A DNA stretch of 64,000 bases, taken from assembly GCF_002775205.1 (NCBI RefSeq), contig NC_036445.1:24470953-24534952 (forward strand). The letters run 5' to 3'. Numbering within the stretch: position 1 is the first letter of the stretch; each line of letters starts with the position of its first letter. The translations under genes were made by a program, and so were the position numbers. The notes under the pieces were generated by a model that saw nothing but the letters and a program-made list of their open reading frames with translations, was not told where the DNA came from and made no database searches. Of this stretch, positions 11,771-25,500 are shown in pieces. Origin of the DNA: Xiphophorus maculatus. Lineage: Eukaryota; Chordata; Actinopteri; Cyprinodontiformes; Poeciliidae.

Positions 11771-13909
11771 TTTAAATAAAATTGACGTGGCATATACGAA
11801 AGACTCTAAACATGCAAATGTAACGAACTGATTCAGAACAAACCATATTCATGTGTTACATTGCGAGACTCTCTGGTCAGAAAGGAAATGCGTCCATCCA
11901 TTCTGATTGAAGTTCAGCAAAGAATCCAAACAAAATTTCAATCTGTGGACATGTCAAGTTAGTAGAGACACGACTAAATACATATGCAGTGTCACACTTT
12001 TCAGATTTTCATTTGTTGAAAGCCATGTATCCTTTTTCTTCCATTACACAGAGTAAGTGCAACTTAATTAATTTGTCTGGAAAAGTGAATAAGAGAGAAT
12101 TTCAAGAGAAGCATATGGAAACATATAAAAGACAAGAGGAAATCTTGGGATTTTGCTGATTATCATTGTGTAGCTGCTTAATCTCGACATGCTTTTCCAT
12201 CTTTAAATCATCAGTAATTAAAGGCTGGCTGCCAATGTAAAACCTAGTTATGAAGTCCAGAATCCTCAGTGGTACCTTTGTGAAAACTCTAAACCAAGCA
12301 GCTATTGCTGGTATGCATCTTCTGTGTAGCTTGGCAGCACTAAGGTGCTGCTGAAAACTGATGGCATAATGAATAATACGCGAGTTACACAATGTTACAG
12401 TCAGCATTCATCACTCTCAATTTCTCTGTCGATTTTTCCTCTTGCGTCCACACTTCCTCCCCCCTCCCCGCCTGTTTCTTCGTGTCTCAGGCGTACTGTT
12501 TATGCTGTGGTATTTAGTGAAGGAACAGAAGCCAATGTTGGTTGCAGCGGTTGATTTCAGCACATACACAAAGCGCTTGAGACACTGAGAACGGAAACAG
12601 AATGTGGAAGTCAAAATGAATAAAAAACAAAAATTAAATGTAACAAATTTGCTTAGTTTTTAAAGAAAAAGAAAGTATTACATTTGGAACCATCCATCAA
12701 TCTTTTGTCACACCAGACACATATTTGCCTCTTACCGAGGTCTAATCTGGTCGCTTGATGCACATTTGACCATTTGCAACAAACGAAGCAGTCAAGAATT
12801 CTTCTGATAAAGTTACATTACATTGCAAAGTAATCAATAATCAAAACAGGCTGACCGAAAGGTATTGGAACCCTGCACTCCAATTTAATGACCCACGACT
12901 GTTGCATTGTGGAAAACAAATCTGCAACTAATCCAGTTGACTTTAGGTTCAGGATGCATGTTGGATTTGCTTCCAAATAATCGTTTCTCTTGGTATGTTT
13001 GATATAAATTGACAGAGGCAGTAAAAGCAGATGTAATGTGATGCAGGATACGCCACAGAATGGACTGCGTCAATGAGTTTCTTGAAAATACGGCAAGTGA
13101 AATTTAATATGAAAGTTTTCAGCTCTGGCTTGTAGACAACATACTGTAACACAAGCATGTTAAACAGTTTATTTGGATACTCCTAAAATATTTAGAGGGA
13201 AAATATCAAACCATCCAGTAGCCATCGCCCACACACCATGACTCAACTTCCCTAACAGTCGTGTTATCTATGGACTATTTGGAGAAAACTATATACGATC
13301 GCTGTCGGCCTATATATTGTTGAAATATTTTTCCAGTCCAGCTACATCCACTGAGGTCCATCATTACATGCATTAGCATGATCTTCCTCATATTTGCATC
13401 CCTCTAGAGAGTACGGCTGGTCTGACAAAGCATCCATTTCACTCTGAATTACTGCCTCCAGGCTAAAACACATTGGACTCGAAATAATGTCGACTGTGAG
13501 TCTTTTTAGAATAGCACATCTGTATTTGGGCGAGGAAGGCTGTATGAGAAGGAAGGAGCTACATTACAGAAAAATAATGGTGTAATTTACATAAAATTGT
13601 TGACTTAAGTTCACAACACAGTCACAATGAAGAAGGACACATCTCTGTTGGAAAGGATTGGCTGTCAATCAGACTGCACTGACAGATTCTAGGGATAAGA
13701 TGAAAAATACTAAAAATGGTTGCAGTGTTTTTATTGCACATTTTGAAATTATACTTTGAAATGGAGACGTATGATTTAGAGCTTTTGGAAAAGCTGGAGA
13801 TATAAAAATAACCTAAAGGAAATAATGCTCAACACAATCATGTTTGATTGGCCAGTGGATCTGTGAATGGTACTTTAGATTTTTCCAAATCATGTCTTTA
13901 CCTTAGTTC

Positions 13910-14585
13910 TTCGTAGGATGCATTTACACCAGCCCTGTTTAGTTTGCTTTGATCAAACTCTGGTTCGCTTGAATAGATGGTTTGGTTCATTTGGGGAAGT
14001 GGGAGTGCGCAATTCAACTCTGATGCTTAACACAATAGCCAACTCTGCTCTGCCTAAAAACCTAGCGCTTGGTTTGTTTGAAGTGAACTCTGTTGTGGTT
14101 CAAATGCTTATGTGAATGCCAAAGGGACCAGAGACCGCTCCAAAGACAGGAGGCAGACTATTGCGCAAGGCATATTGGTTTAGTGCAACCAAAACAGATG
14201 AGGGAGTCTAGCGCTAGCGGAGAAATGGATAGAGGTCTTTTACCAAAGACAAAAGAGAAATCCTACAACCGTTAAAATATGAACAAAACGTATTCTGTTT
14301 TTGTTCATATTTTGTGAAAACAGAAGTTGCGGTCAGTGTCTTGTTCAAAGGTATTCATGTTGTTTCCTAAAGTGGTTCTTGGTGCGGCGCCACCGAGAAT
14401 GAAGGGGCGACAGTTTGCTCAGAGGGCTTCTTTTATTTATTTAATTTCCCTTTGGGATCAATAAAGTATTTTTGTTTTGAATTGATTTGACACAGTGCAG
14501 TGTGAACACAAACAACATCAGCTGAAAACGTAACAAATGTTGCAATTTTGGTCTCCAGTCTAACCGAGTTTAACGGACCATCATT
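13910..14585. repeat. hAT-like non-autonomous repeat (degenerate)
   Basis: The left part (acaccagccctgtttagttt, then tctggttcg, ggtttggttcat, gtgaactctgttgtggttc) and the right part near 14490-14580 (cagtgtgaacacaaac, ggtctccagtctaaccgag) resemble the two halves of a common fish MITE with long subterminal repeats. The short open frame at 13918-14115 is just this repeat read through. It contains a 15-bp hairpin at 14274-14313 and a common repeat tail at 14446-14467. Assignment to hAT is from memory. Confidence 0.5.
14446..14467 (+). repeat. Common 3'-tail motif ttccctttgggatcaataaag
   Basis: The same motif recurs at 24220-24241 and, with changes, at 56398-56416. Three copies in 64 kb, each followed by a T-rich run, indicate the 3' end of a dispersed retroposon family. 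The family is not identified. Confidence 0.6.
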
Positions 14586-16973
14586 TTTTTGAGTTAATAT
14601 CACACATTGCTAAAGATCTAACAGTATTACCATACATGATATAATGTAAAATGCATTGTCTGCAGCTGAGATGGGTACTGTGAGCTTTCTTGTTCCAAGA
14701 AAGAAAAAAAAGGTCATAGTAAGATATTACTCACAGAGAGATAATGTCTTGCTGCTGTGGGTAGAAGCAAAGAGATCGCTTAGTACTTAAAGTAAGTGCA
14801 TTGTAGAAAGAGTTATGGAAGTAAAGAGGCTTCTCAGAAAAAAACAAAACACTTTCATGTTATGGTGATCATTCAAATTGGGCTTGAGAAAAATTGGATT
14901 CAGAAACATATCAGCTCCTTTCTTGCAAATGCAGCTTTGTGTCAAGTAGTCTAAAAACGTTGCTGTTCATGGGTATGGGATCAGCTCTGTTTGGTCTAGT
15001 CATTGGACTCTTTCTTCATTTGAGGCAGAGCTGTTCTTTCTCACGCCGGTCGTTCCACACTTCTGAGGTATAATGACAATATACTGTATATAAATTGTAA
15101 AACCGAGTGGTTTTCTCCCCTTAAAAGACGCAGCAGCAGTAGTGGTGGCAGCAGCACAGTAGTAGAACACCATCTGATAGTCATTACCCCACCCGTCTCC
15201 TCCCCCAACCTTTCCCTTCCTCTTCTCCGTTTGCTTTATACTCTTTTCTCAACTCAGACATATTATTCATTAGTCTGATGAAAAACACCCACCAGCTTAG
15301 CTGGGTCCAATCTCTCTGAGAGACATACACTCACACAAAAGCACAACTGACACAAAGACTGATATACAACACACACCCACAGTCTCAACCCAGTTGAACC
15401 ATTCTGGCATGGGTCAGGGGCCTGTCAAAACTCCAATGCAGGTCTGGAGCAGAACGCAGGCAAATAGATAGATGGGTAGCGATACCCCAAGCAACTGAGT
15501 TATTTATTATAGTTGTCAGATGTTCTCATTTTACATGAAACGGGTTAGAAAGGAGGATTTGACCTTGTTTTGATGCCACTGAGCAGACGTCTGGAGTGGT
15601 TCTTTTCCAAAAGTAATTGTTGGTCTTCCTCAGCAGGGAGCATGGCATGACGACAGGAATGAGAACAGGAAGACAAGTCAAATAGAAAGGTTTCAACTAA
15701 AAAGACGAATGGGAAAGAGATGGTGGCCGTCTGCCAGCGCTCCAGACTGCATGGTGTATTGCATCGGGAAACCGGTCGGAAGTGCTCGCCCCCCTATAAC
15801 TTGCTCCCCACCCCAGCCCCAATTTCAGCCTCATGCAGCCTCAGCGCCAGCCACACTCTACTGTGTTTCCCAAGAGAGCCAGACTCTACAGCTGGCCTTA
15901 TTAAACCAAGAGAAGCAGAGAGACAGAAAAAAAAAGAAGCAGAAGGAAAGAGAGGTCACACAACTGGAAGACATCAGTTGAAGCCGTGCTCGCTCTCTTA
16001 GGTTTTTCCATTCATATCCCGTTTTATGATGGAGTTTCTCACAAACACTCTTGCGGTGCAGCGAGTTCAGGCTCACAGTAAAAAGCTATTGTTTGATTCG
16101 ACAACCCTCAGAATGCTGTAAAACAATGAGACGAATGCTGGGGAATTAAAAGTCTGTGTGACTTTTATCTCGTGTGTCTGAGTGCGTCTGAAGGCTGTCG
16201 TCATGCATGTGGCCCCCGCCGTATGAGCGTGCCTCATCCAGTTTGTGTGAATCCCGTCGCAGTTGTGAACACGGAGGAGCAATAAAAGAAACTCCGCAGG
16301 GTGGACGTCTGTTTCCAATCTGTTATCTGGAGCTCATTTAAAATTAGATTCATTTCTCCTGCATTTTGTCTGAGCTGACTTTTCACCTTGAAATGTTTTT
16401 TTTATTTATTATTATTCCTAACGTGCTCTTTGTTTTAGACAAACACAATTAGACAAATTCACACCTGTGCTCAGTGTCTCCTCAGACAGCTTCTGGCTGA
16501 GGACCGACTCAACAGGAGCAACTGGAGGAGAAGCATATTGCTCAAGGCTCTCCCGCCTCCAGTTTATATCGAGTGTCAGGAAGGCATTACACGCTCATTT
16601 TAGCGTTGAGGATTTAAATGAGCATCACGGTGATGGGCCTAAACTCTCCAAACTCCAATGATGCTGTCCAACCCCATCCTTCCAGCACTTTTCTGCTCGT
16701 CCGCCTCCTTATTGCTACACACACTGCCAAGGCTTTTCTCTAACATATCCAATTCGTGCTACAATTAACACTGAAAAACAGGCCACTTCTTCAGTTTTCC
16801 TGCAACCAAGCACCACCAAGTAAGGTGGAATTTAAAGATTTACACCGTTCTCTTGCACACTGAGCCCATGCTGCATTGGCAAGGGGAAGATACAAGCGCC
16901 TCCTGCAGAATGATAATTGAGAAGACAGCGTCTGGGTCTTCTGCTCTTTACGTGTATAAATCTAAAAATTATG

Positions 16974-17435
16974 GCCCTGTTCCAATAGCGTGCACTCAGC
17001 ATGGCTTGACTTGGCTCTATGTGGTTTTCCACTAGTAACGGCCACGTGCTACCAGCCCCTTTTCAGAACCTACTTTGCTGGTGGTAAAATGTGTGGAATT
17101 GGATTATAAACATGTCGAAAGACTGCAAGTCACTGATTGGCTGGGAGGTGGGGTCACAAGAATGAATACACAACAATAATCCAACCCGCCATTTGAAAAA
17201 CTAGAAGAGCGACTGAGTGGATTTGGAGATTTAAACACCAGTGGCCGATTGAGCACAATGTTCATATCATCCATGTCCTCCATTGTAGCGTTGTGTTTGT
17301 ATGGCGTATAGTTCATGTCGTGGTACTTTTTGGACCCTGGGATAGTCCCACCCACTAGAGCTGTTACACAATTGTAATGGAAAGCCATCCAAACTACGTG
17401 GAGTTGAGATGAGATTAGCCGTGCTGCTAGGTGCT
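16974..17435. repeat. Degenerate DNA-transposon-like interspersed repeat
   Basis: It starts ggccctgttccaatagcgtg, followed by cagcatggcttgacttggct and ggttttccactagtaac. The right side has gtaatggaaagccatccaaa and acgtggagt, which looks like an inverted, diverged copy of the left subterminal region. The pattern matches non-autonomous DNA elements in fish genomes. The minus-strand open frame inside it (17104-17388) has no recognisable domain. Confidence 0.4.
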
Positions 17436-20400
17436 AGCGGAAAAGAGCCAATAGTCGTAGCGTGTTACCAAGTCCTATATGTTATTTAAAAGAGATCTGT
17501 TTGTTATATGTGTGTCTTTGGTAGTAAAACCCATCTTCATTTTTCTAAAGGTGATCTACTGCAATTCAAATGTGGAGATGCGGCTAGCTATTATAGGTGA
17601 TTTATGACATCTCATCTATTATTTAAAAATAACTACATTAAAGTGATTTCTCTGCTTTATCTGAGTCTGCAATGTATTGTTGTCAAGTAGCACATATAAG
17701 TAGCAGTAAAGATGGACAACAGTCTATTCCTGTGAGGCTGGGCAGCAATACTGCACTGGTTGCTTTGAATCCTGTAATAAATTATGACTATAGCCCTCCA
17801 AATATTAGCTTGCATAAATCACATTTGTTTCTCTATCAGAAACGTTTATTTCCTGCTAACTCTTCTGCTGCCATTTCTATTATGTAGCGGTATTATTTTC
17901 TCAAGTGTGACATGTTGCGTCCAGGAGAGAAAGGTGTCTTTATAAATGATAGGGCCACTTATTGCAGCTACTGTATGTGCTCAGTGAATTCGCATGTATA
18001 ATATATAAGTATGAATTTGCGTGTTCAGAAAGTGGATTTCTCTGGTTCAAAACAGAGCAAAATGGATCACAGTGAGTATGCTAATGCCCTATGTGCTTGG
18101 ATCTACTTGTAAATAATTTATTTAGCTTCTGTAAACCCAAATCCATGCTGGAGTTTTATGTTAATGTTGAGTCAGGTCAACCATTCACAGCAATCTACAG
18201 AAACCCCATTAAAAACATGGTTTGTGGCCAGAGAAGGAGGGGAAATAGTCACAGCTCAATGTGACTTACATATGAACAGAAGTAAACAGGCTGCATTTAC
18301 TTCCAGACCCCCATCTGTATTGCGTGACGTCGGCACTACGTCATCTGACACCCAGAAATATAAAATACCAGTTAGATCTCCAGTGGCTTGCGGATTTAGT
18401 TTGTTTTAAGATGGTGCAAGTCCGCTTTCTGGCCCAACCTCAGACAATCTACTACATTCATCCATCAGGACCATCTGATCTGGTTTTGTACTCAATTGAA
18501 ATAGAGTGAAAGTTATTTCCCGCAAGCAATAACCAGATAAAACCTGTTGCCAAAGCTCTAATTAAAATATCCCAGACATATCTCTTTAAAAACCATTGTG
18601 GATGGACCCGTCACTTGTGCAGTACTTGTTTTGTTTCTCTGTAATCCAAATGGGAAGTTCTGTACCGATTAGTATCAGGTATACATTAAAAGAAAATTGT
18701 TAAAACCTTATTTTTAGTAAATTAGTTCTGGTAGTTCATTTCTCACCCGGCTACTGAAATGACAACATAAAAAAGAAACGTTGCTGTGATTAGCCTCCCT
18801 TTATTGGCAACATAAAAGCAGTTCCCCAGACTCTGCTGCTTAATCTGGCCAGTAGCAGCTCCAGCTCTCCGCTATAGAGCGGTGGTGGAGCTCTAGCAGC
18901 AGGTCTCAAAGAGAAATCAGCTGTGATGTCACTGCCTCTAATGAGGTGGCGGGAACCGTTTGACCACCTGACTCAGTCCTCCTCACCTCTGCCTGTATTT
19001 TTAACTTTCTCTTAAAGTCCTCTCTCCCTCACTTTTTAATTCCCCTTGCTGCGTGCAACCGTCTCTGCCTACCGCTTGTGTTTCATCCCCGCGTCATTCC
19101 CTCGGTGGTTACATGAGCTCAGCTGTCTTGGTCTTCTGGTCAACTCCTTTCATTTCCAGAGCCAACCCTGGATGCATCAGCCGGGTTGTTGGAGCTGACA
19201 GAGATAAACTAATGGCTGCTTCAACCTTTAATCATTGGCAAATGATTTATGTTAACCGGGTCTGTCTACTGTAAAAGGCAACAATAAATAAAATCCTGCA
19301 CACCACAGTTTTCCAAACTTTTAGGGCTTTGGTTGGCTCTGATATATTCCATGGTGTAATGACTGGCTGCCTCGGATGCCAGGGAGCTCACATCACCAGA
19401 GGACAGACAGGGGGGAACAAAAAGGGAGAGTTTACAGGGAAATGGAAATAGACATGGGTACAAAGTGATTATGATTTGACTGACTGAGACTTGCAAACCA
19501 AATTGCAGTTTTTATGATAGAGAAGGAGAAAGAGGGAGGGAGAGCGAGAGAATAAAGACACGAGGCACAAGAGAGGCACTAACTGTCAGTCTTTCTGGAA
19601 AAAAATGGATGACAAATATTCACATCTAGACATCAAAAAAGTAAACCAGGCTTATAGTTGGGAGATATAAATATATACAGGCTATTTACAGATAAGATAT
19701 AAGCAACATATTATAAGTTAATATCTGCAGTCTTCCTTATTTCCGTTCTAGAAATAAGCCAATCAGCGCCAAGAAAAACAAACACAAGTCCCGGATTGGC
19801 TGCTTCACAAACGCCAGCCAATAATGTGTAAAGGAGTATTGTGCATGAAGAGCTGCACTTGATACATATTTTCTGAAAATATTTGTATTTTCAGACTCTA
19901 TATTGTTAATTTAATTGAAAGCGAGTGATTAGGCTGAACCTGGACTTTTATAGAATCTACAAATAATCTATCAATAAAAACCCTAATATGTTTTAATATT
20001 TAATTTAGTAAGGATGCAAATCAAAACATAAAACAAAAAAATTGGCAACTCATAAGAGAAAATTCTGATGTCTGAATGGCGTACAGAGTGAAACTGAGCA
20101 TCACCGTCTGATCAGAGGATTCATTTTATCAAATATAAACAATTGCTACATTAACAATTGCCACATGCAGACTGCTAAGATTGCCGAAGTCTGCATCTAG
20201 TTTTTTAATTGTATTTTATTTAATGGAGATGCATTTTATGCCAAAATCAACACGTTCAAGATGGAGAAGAAAGACACTGTAAATGTCAGTCACCAAAGAA
20301 AGCTTTCGTTATGTTACAAAACTTAATGTGGATATGTATTACAAATATCATAAAGTGTGAAGGCAGTTTTAAGGCAGGTCAAGTGCAAACATTTCATACT

Positions 20401-21289
20401 TCATACAGAGTTTTATGACGGTTCCACTGCTGCGCCTCAGTCAGGCGAGTTTCACAGAAACGTCCAGCGAGAGTGAAAAGTAATCCTTCTTTAAAAGTGT
20501 CACTGACATCACCGGACTGCAGGAGGCTGAAGAGACGAGGTTTCGTTTTTCCTTATCAGCTGCACTCATGCACCTGCTGAGCCCGACGCTGAATGACGGG
20601 TTTGTCTTAGATCATCGCCCTGACTATAACCAGTCTGCATCTCTTTACTCACAAAAAGGACAAATAAATCCTGTAAGCTACACTGGACATGACAAAAGCT
20701 GTGTTTAAAAATGCTTCCGGAGAATGAACGGTATGCTAGGAATGGATGAAATAAGATGAGCTCTTTTGATGAACTTGTTAAGGGACTCTGAGGGATCAAG
20801 TAAAAGATGTGTCAGACCCGCGTGCTAAACGCGCGAGAATGCGTGCGTTTGATGTTACACCCTTGTAAACCCGCAGCTGGAGAGGGCTGCACCCTGTGGA
20901 CCATCGCAACCTTCTAGTAAACCTCACAAAGACGCGCGCACCCCCCCCCCACACACACACACAAGCGCAGACCTTAATAAAGTTGTTGCTTGGGGAACAG
21001 GCCCGACACGTCCAGTCTAAGGCAGAAGTGACGTGGCTGCTATTGAATTCATATCATTACAAACGATTCTTCAGTTATAAACAAAATAGACAAAAAAATG
21101 CTGTTATATTTCAGCTTATATGTGCTGTTATAACAATTTATCCCTGGTTTAAGTGTATAAAACAGTACATTTACTGCAAAACTCCACCATACAGATGTGG
21201 AGTTATAGCTACAAGCCTCACCAGGAGGGGACACGCAGTCTTTAGAGAAGGGGAACACCTGGCAGACCACCTGAGCTGAGCGCTGCACT

Positions 21290-22560
21290 GTTTTACAGTG
21301 CAAAAGTATCCACACTCCTTGTACTTTTTCACATGTGGTTACAATGTCACAGTAAATGTTGGTTTACTTACACCAACATAAGGTGGCGTGTACCTGTGAC
21401 GAGGGAGGAGACATGTTTTGTTAGAATTTTCTACAAAAGTGTGAAAATTGTGGCGTGTGTTTGCATTCAGCCTGTCTGAGTCAACGCTTTGGAGAACTTC
21501 CTTTTGCTGCAATTACAGCTGCAGGTTTTCTCGCTTATGTCTGATTCTGAGTCCCAGTTGGCTCAAGGCTTCGACTTTGACTAGACCTTTACAACGCTAA
21601 GAGTCATATTTGCCTTCAGATAAGATTTCTTTAGAGATGCGAATGTTAGAGGATCTTCACAAAAAAAAAAAAGAGAGAAATGTCCATTTCAGGAAATGTT
21701 TTTAATTTTTTAAAGAAACCCATTTTAGTTTTGTTTTTAAGTTTTAAAATAAATAAACATAAAACATTTGCAGAAAAGAAGATGGATACTTTTTATTTTG
21801 TGGGATGTTGAGACTTACTGGAAAAAAATAAAAATTAAAAATTAAAAAGTAGTTTCCAGCTTATGGACAAAAAAAAAGTATCCAACACAATATCACTTGT
21901 ACTTTTTAGTGTGATTCTAAAAAACTGCTTAAACTAGCATTTATTACTAAATTTATATATAAAACATAAGCTGATTCTTTATCCTTTTAAGCCAACATTA
22001 CTAAGAGCCATTGTGGAAGGCCTGAAGAGCCACTTGCGACTCCGGAGCGTCAGGTTGCAAACCCCTGGACTAGACCATTCTAACACATACGCACATTCCT
22101 TTGGTTTAAAAAATATATATTTTTTTGCCCATTAATTCTGGCAAGTTTTCTTTCTAGAGAAAAGCTTCCCCACAACATGATGCTGCTGTGGCCATGTTTG
22201 TTTTGGTAGGCTAGAAGTTGTGCCACACTCTGTCCATTTTATGTTGATAGAATAATAAACATCATGAGTCATTCAAAGAGCAACATGTGGCCTTATAAAC
22301 TCCCTTATGCTTCTCCACATCGTTTGCCCTGGCCTGTACGATGTCGACCTCGGTCTTCATGATGCTGTTTGTTCACTGACTAACCTCTGAGGCCTGCAGG
22401 TGGGCTGTATTCACTAATTAGGTGCTCTTTTAACGCATTTGGGTGAATTAGATTTTATTTAGGTGTATCAGAGTAAAGGGGATGATTACAAATAAGCGCC
22501 ACACTTTGGGGGACGCTGGGGACTGAATACCTTTTATGCGTTTTAATTTTGGACAAATAT
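21290..22560 (-). pseudogene. Second Tc1-like relic, antisense, split by an insertion
   Basis: The right terminal region is at 21296-21480 (cagtgcaaaagtatccac; ttgtggcgtgtgtttgcatt; cagcctgtctgagtcaac). Next come ctgcaattacagctgcaggt and, after an interruption, ccattctaacacata. Then ccccacaacatgatgctgct is antisense to the IMLWG transposase block, and gtatcagagtaaaggggatg is near the left end. Order and orientation match the same Tc1 family as at 10390. It has no intact reading frame. Confidence 0.7.
21588..22067. mobile_element. hAT-like insertion with 8-9-bp target duplication
   Basis: The direct repeat gactagacc flanks the tract (21579-21587 and 22068-22076). The right end reads gcaacctgacg...-type when complemented, beginning caggggtttgcaacctgacg, like the end of fish hAT elements that start caggggt. 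Removing the tract rejoins the surrounding Tc1 sequence as gactttgactagaccattc, the expected family order. The left end does not show a matching inverted repeat, so that end may be degraded. Confidence 0.6.
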
Positions 22561-25500
22561 TAACGGTGTTTAAGACATTCTGAATAACAATAGGAAAACA
22601 AAGATGCTACTTTTGTTTTTGTAGCAGTTTATCCCACACAGAACACAAAAGTCAGGTGCAAAGCAAATTTACAGCAAGTCTGTGTTTAGACAAATATTAG
22701 TGGCTGACAGAGCTCTAAATCAGTCAGCACAACAAAAATCTAAGACATTAAGTAAACCGCTGTGCTTTGCAAATTCACCCATTAAATATCTTTTATTTCC
22801 CCTGATTGTAGAAATTATATTGGATGAGGTCATGCCGCAGCTGACTGCGAGCAAACACTCCTATTTTAAAGCGGTGGATTGTTTCCAGGGTGATGATATA
22901 ACGCAGTCCAGATGAGTCCCTTCAAGGATTGCCTCATTATCGCACATGCTGCAGCTGCACCCACTCTGTGTGTCTATGAGGAGCTATGTTTATGTGAGAG
23001 CACGTGCATGCATGCAAGCTGAGCTTGTGTGCATGTGTCTCTGACTATTTAAACTCTACTTGCAGTCAATTACCAGAAAATGGCTTGTGCGGTTCGCTTT
23101 TTCCCTCCATAAGAGCTAATTATAGGGTTTGGGTTAAGGTTAGAATTGGGGTTGGGAGAGCAGGAAAGTCCTGGCTGGAGGAGTCTGGTCCATCCAGAGG
23201 ACATGAAACCAGGGGGTGTAGCCGAAGGACCGCCAGGGAGTGACTAGGCACCAGACGAATCTGATAGCTGCCTCTATGTGGCACTTCAAAGTCTGCTTTT
23301 AGCTGGGGTTAGGCTGTTGCCATGCTCGTGTTCTCAAAGCCAAGAAAACACAACTTCGTCCAAAATTTACATTGCTGAATCACAACAATAATATCCAAAG
23401 CAGCTAGAGGAGAGTTTGTCAAAATTAATGTCTAAAGATGAGATCAAAACTTTAAAATTGAGAAATCTCTTTTTCAGCATACAAGCAAAAGAAGTAGCAC
23501 TTTATGCCTGTAACTCTTACCTTATGACCTATGCAGCTCTAACTTTGTAAGGTAAAACTTAAGAAGATGTCTATAAAATGTCTGCTGATGCTGTCACCAC
23601 CCCCATTGACACTTGTTCCTGTGAGATGGTTGGTGATGCTAATGCCTAATTCATACCTCCCAATTTATTTTGCTGTCTGCTCGACCACAAAGCCCAGTGT
23701 GACTTAAACTACATTATTTTCCAGTGTGGATGATTCGTCCTTCAAGGTACAGCAAGGACACTAAAGCTACCTTGATATTCTGGCGAAAAATCATTTTATT
23801 CTACACGTTCTTTTATTTTTCTCCTCTTCCGAGTAGAGAGCTTATAAACCAGCGGATTAAGAGCCTGTAATAAAAAATTTTATACAGTGGATTTCTTTTT
23901 ATACGTTCAATTCCCAGATCCTGTCTGTGTTTTTGCTGGGTGGAAATCATGATGCCCTAAAACTATGGTCTGGACTGGGTCCGGATCTGGACTTTCAGAA
24001 CCACTGAGTAAGTGAGTGTTTACAACTGTCTCTAAATGATGTAATTAAAACACACTATAATCAGCCGCATCATTACTGAGTCATACTTTCCTCTAATAAA
24101 GTGCTAACAATGATAATGTTGTTAGTGCAGTTTGTGTGAAACACAAGAAAAAAAATAATAAAGTCGACGGAAGATAGGGGAAAAAAACATATATGTGCTA
24201 TTTAATTATATTATTTAAGTTCCCTTTGGGATCAATAAAGTGTTTTTGTATTTGAATTTTCTATACAACTCACCATTTTCTCCCCTCATGGCAATTCTTG
24301 AGGGAGATTTTTAAAGTTTTTCGACCTGCAATGGAAAGCTTGAAACTGGTAAGGTTGGGACCAAGTGATTAAATTACCAAAACCAGTGACTGGTAGGATG
24401 GATGACCTTCCTCGATAAATACGACTGAATAACAACAACACTTAGGGCCTAGTTCAATTCCTTACCAATACAAATTTAAAGGTAGAACGGTAAAAATAAA
24501 TAAAGTTCTACGGCTGAACTTCTTATTCTGAAAGGATCCAAACTAAACAGCAAATCTATAAAAGAGTGGTTTAGAATGGAACGTGGCCAGAATGTATTTA
24601 ACGTACTGAAGCAGGGTGATCTCATCTTTTTATTTAGTGATAGTTTCAGTATGTGCAATGAGTATAAAACCTATTTATAAAGCCAAGAATGAGCCAGCAG
24701 AGGGAAAGGAGGACGTAGTGCTAGCAGAGGACGGATTTCCGACAGTAGCCTGGTCCTGACAGCTTCCGTCATATCCGACTATACTCAACCTCATGCAGGG
24801 ACTCTGCACATGGTAAAACTATCACAGACAGAACACACACACACACACATTGTCTCCCACATACAGTGGACACACATGTTCTCTCTCAGTCTCAGCCAGG
24901 AAACGGCTTTCATTTATATTTGAACACTGAAGAAATAAAAACGGACAGCTTCAGAAACAGAAAGTCATTCGGCTCCCAGCAGAGAATTTGTGCCACTGCA
25001 GGCCGGGATCTGGATTCCCAGCTGGGAATATTTAGGAAGCAGACAGTAGATATGAACAAGGTGAGCTGAGTTCTCCCCACACAATCATTTGTCACTGAAC
25101 CCCAGATTTTCCTGAGACAGCTTAATTTGTTTGTGGCTGCAGAAAGGCTTCTCAATAAAACACGTGGCTGGGAATTCATTGCCATCTCTGCTGAAAAAGT
25201 TCCCAAGCCGAACAGAAAAATCTAATTGACTCACATAATTACCTTTTTATTTATTTTTTTTTATTGCGCAGCTAATATCAAATCATCTGGTTATTTTGAG
25301 AATTTGATGATAACTGCACGTAACTTAAGCACCAGCTCAAAATCTTCGAAAGTATGTCCGTTTCTTTCGCTGCTGCTACGAGGCACTCTGTGGAAACAAA
25401 GGCCGTCCTGCACAAATTAATATTATGTTTGGATTTGTTCGCGCTACCAAGAAATAACAGCCTGGGGTTAGTTTGTATTTCTTGGACAAGCACTACTGAT

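Larger units (their letters stand above)
10390..12060 (+). pseudogene. Degenerate Tc1-like transposase/element with nested insertions
   Basis: The left end agtgccttgcaaaagg matches the terminal repeat start of a widespread fish Tc1-like family. Internal blocks resemble its transposase: around 11130-11160 (ggaggagctgcag, ctcaggtgga) and 11380-11500, where the plus strand reads roughly MLW, GKLVSID and GAKYR, the DDE-domain section (family form IMLWGCFS, GKLVRVDGKMDGAKYR). Later blocks at 11845-11865 (catattcatgtgtta) and 11990-12030 (acacttttcagatttt) follow the order expected near the right end. Frameshifts, stops and deletions make it nonfunctional. Two younger insertions interrupt it (10441-10832 and about 11566-11725). 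The family match is from memory and would be confirmed by a repeat-library search. Confidence 0.75.

Noticed and set aside
20896..21279. 127-residue plus-strand open frame
   Set aside because: Runs through a CA/C-rich tract, with no domain and no splice context.
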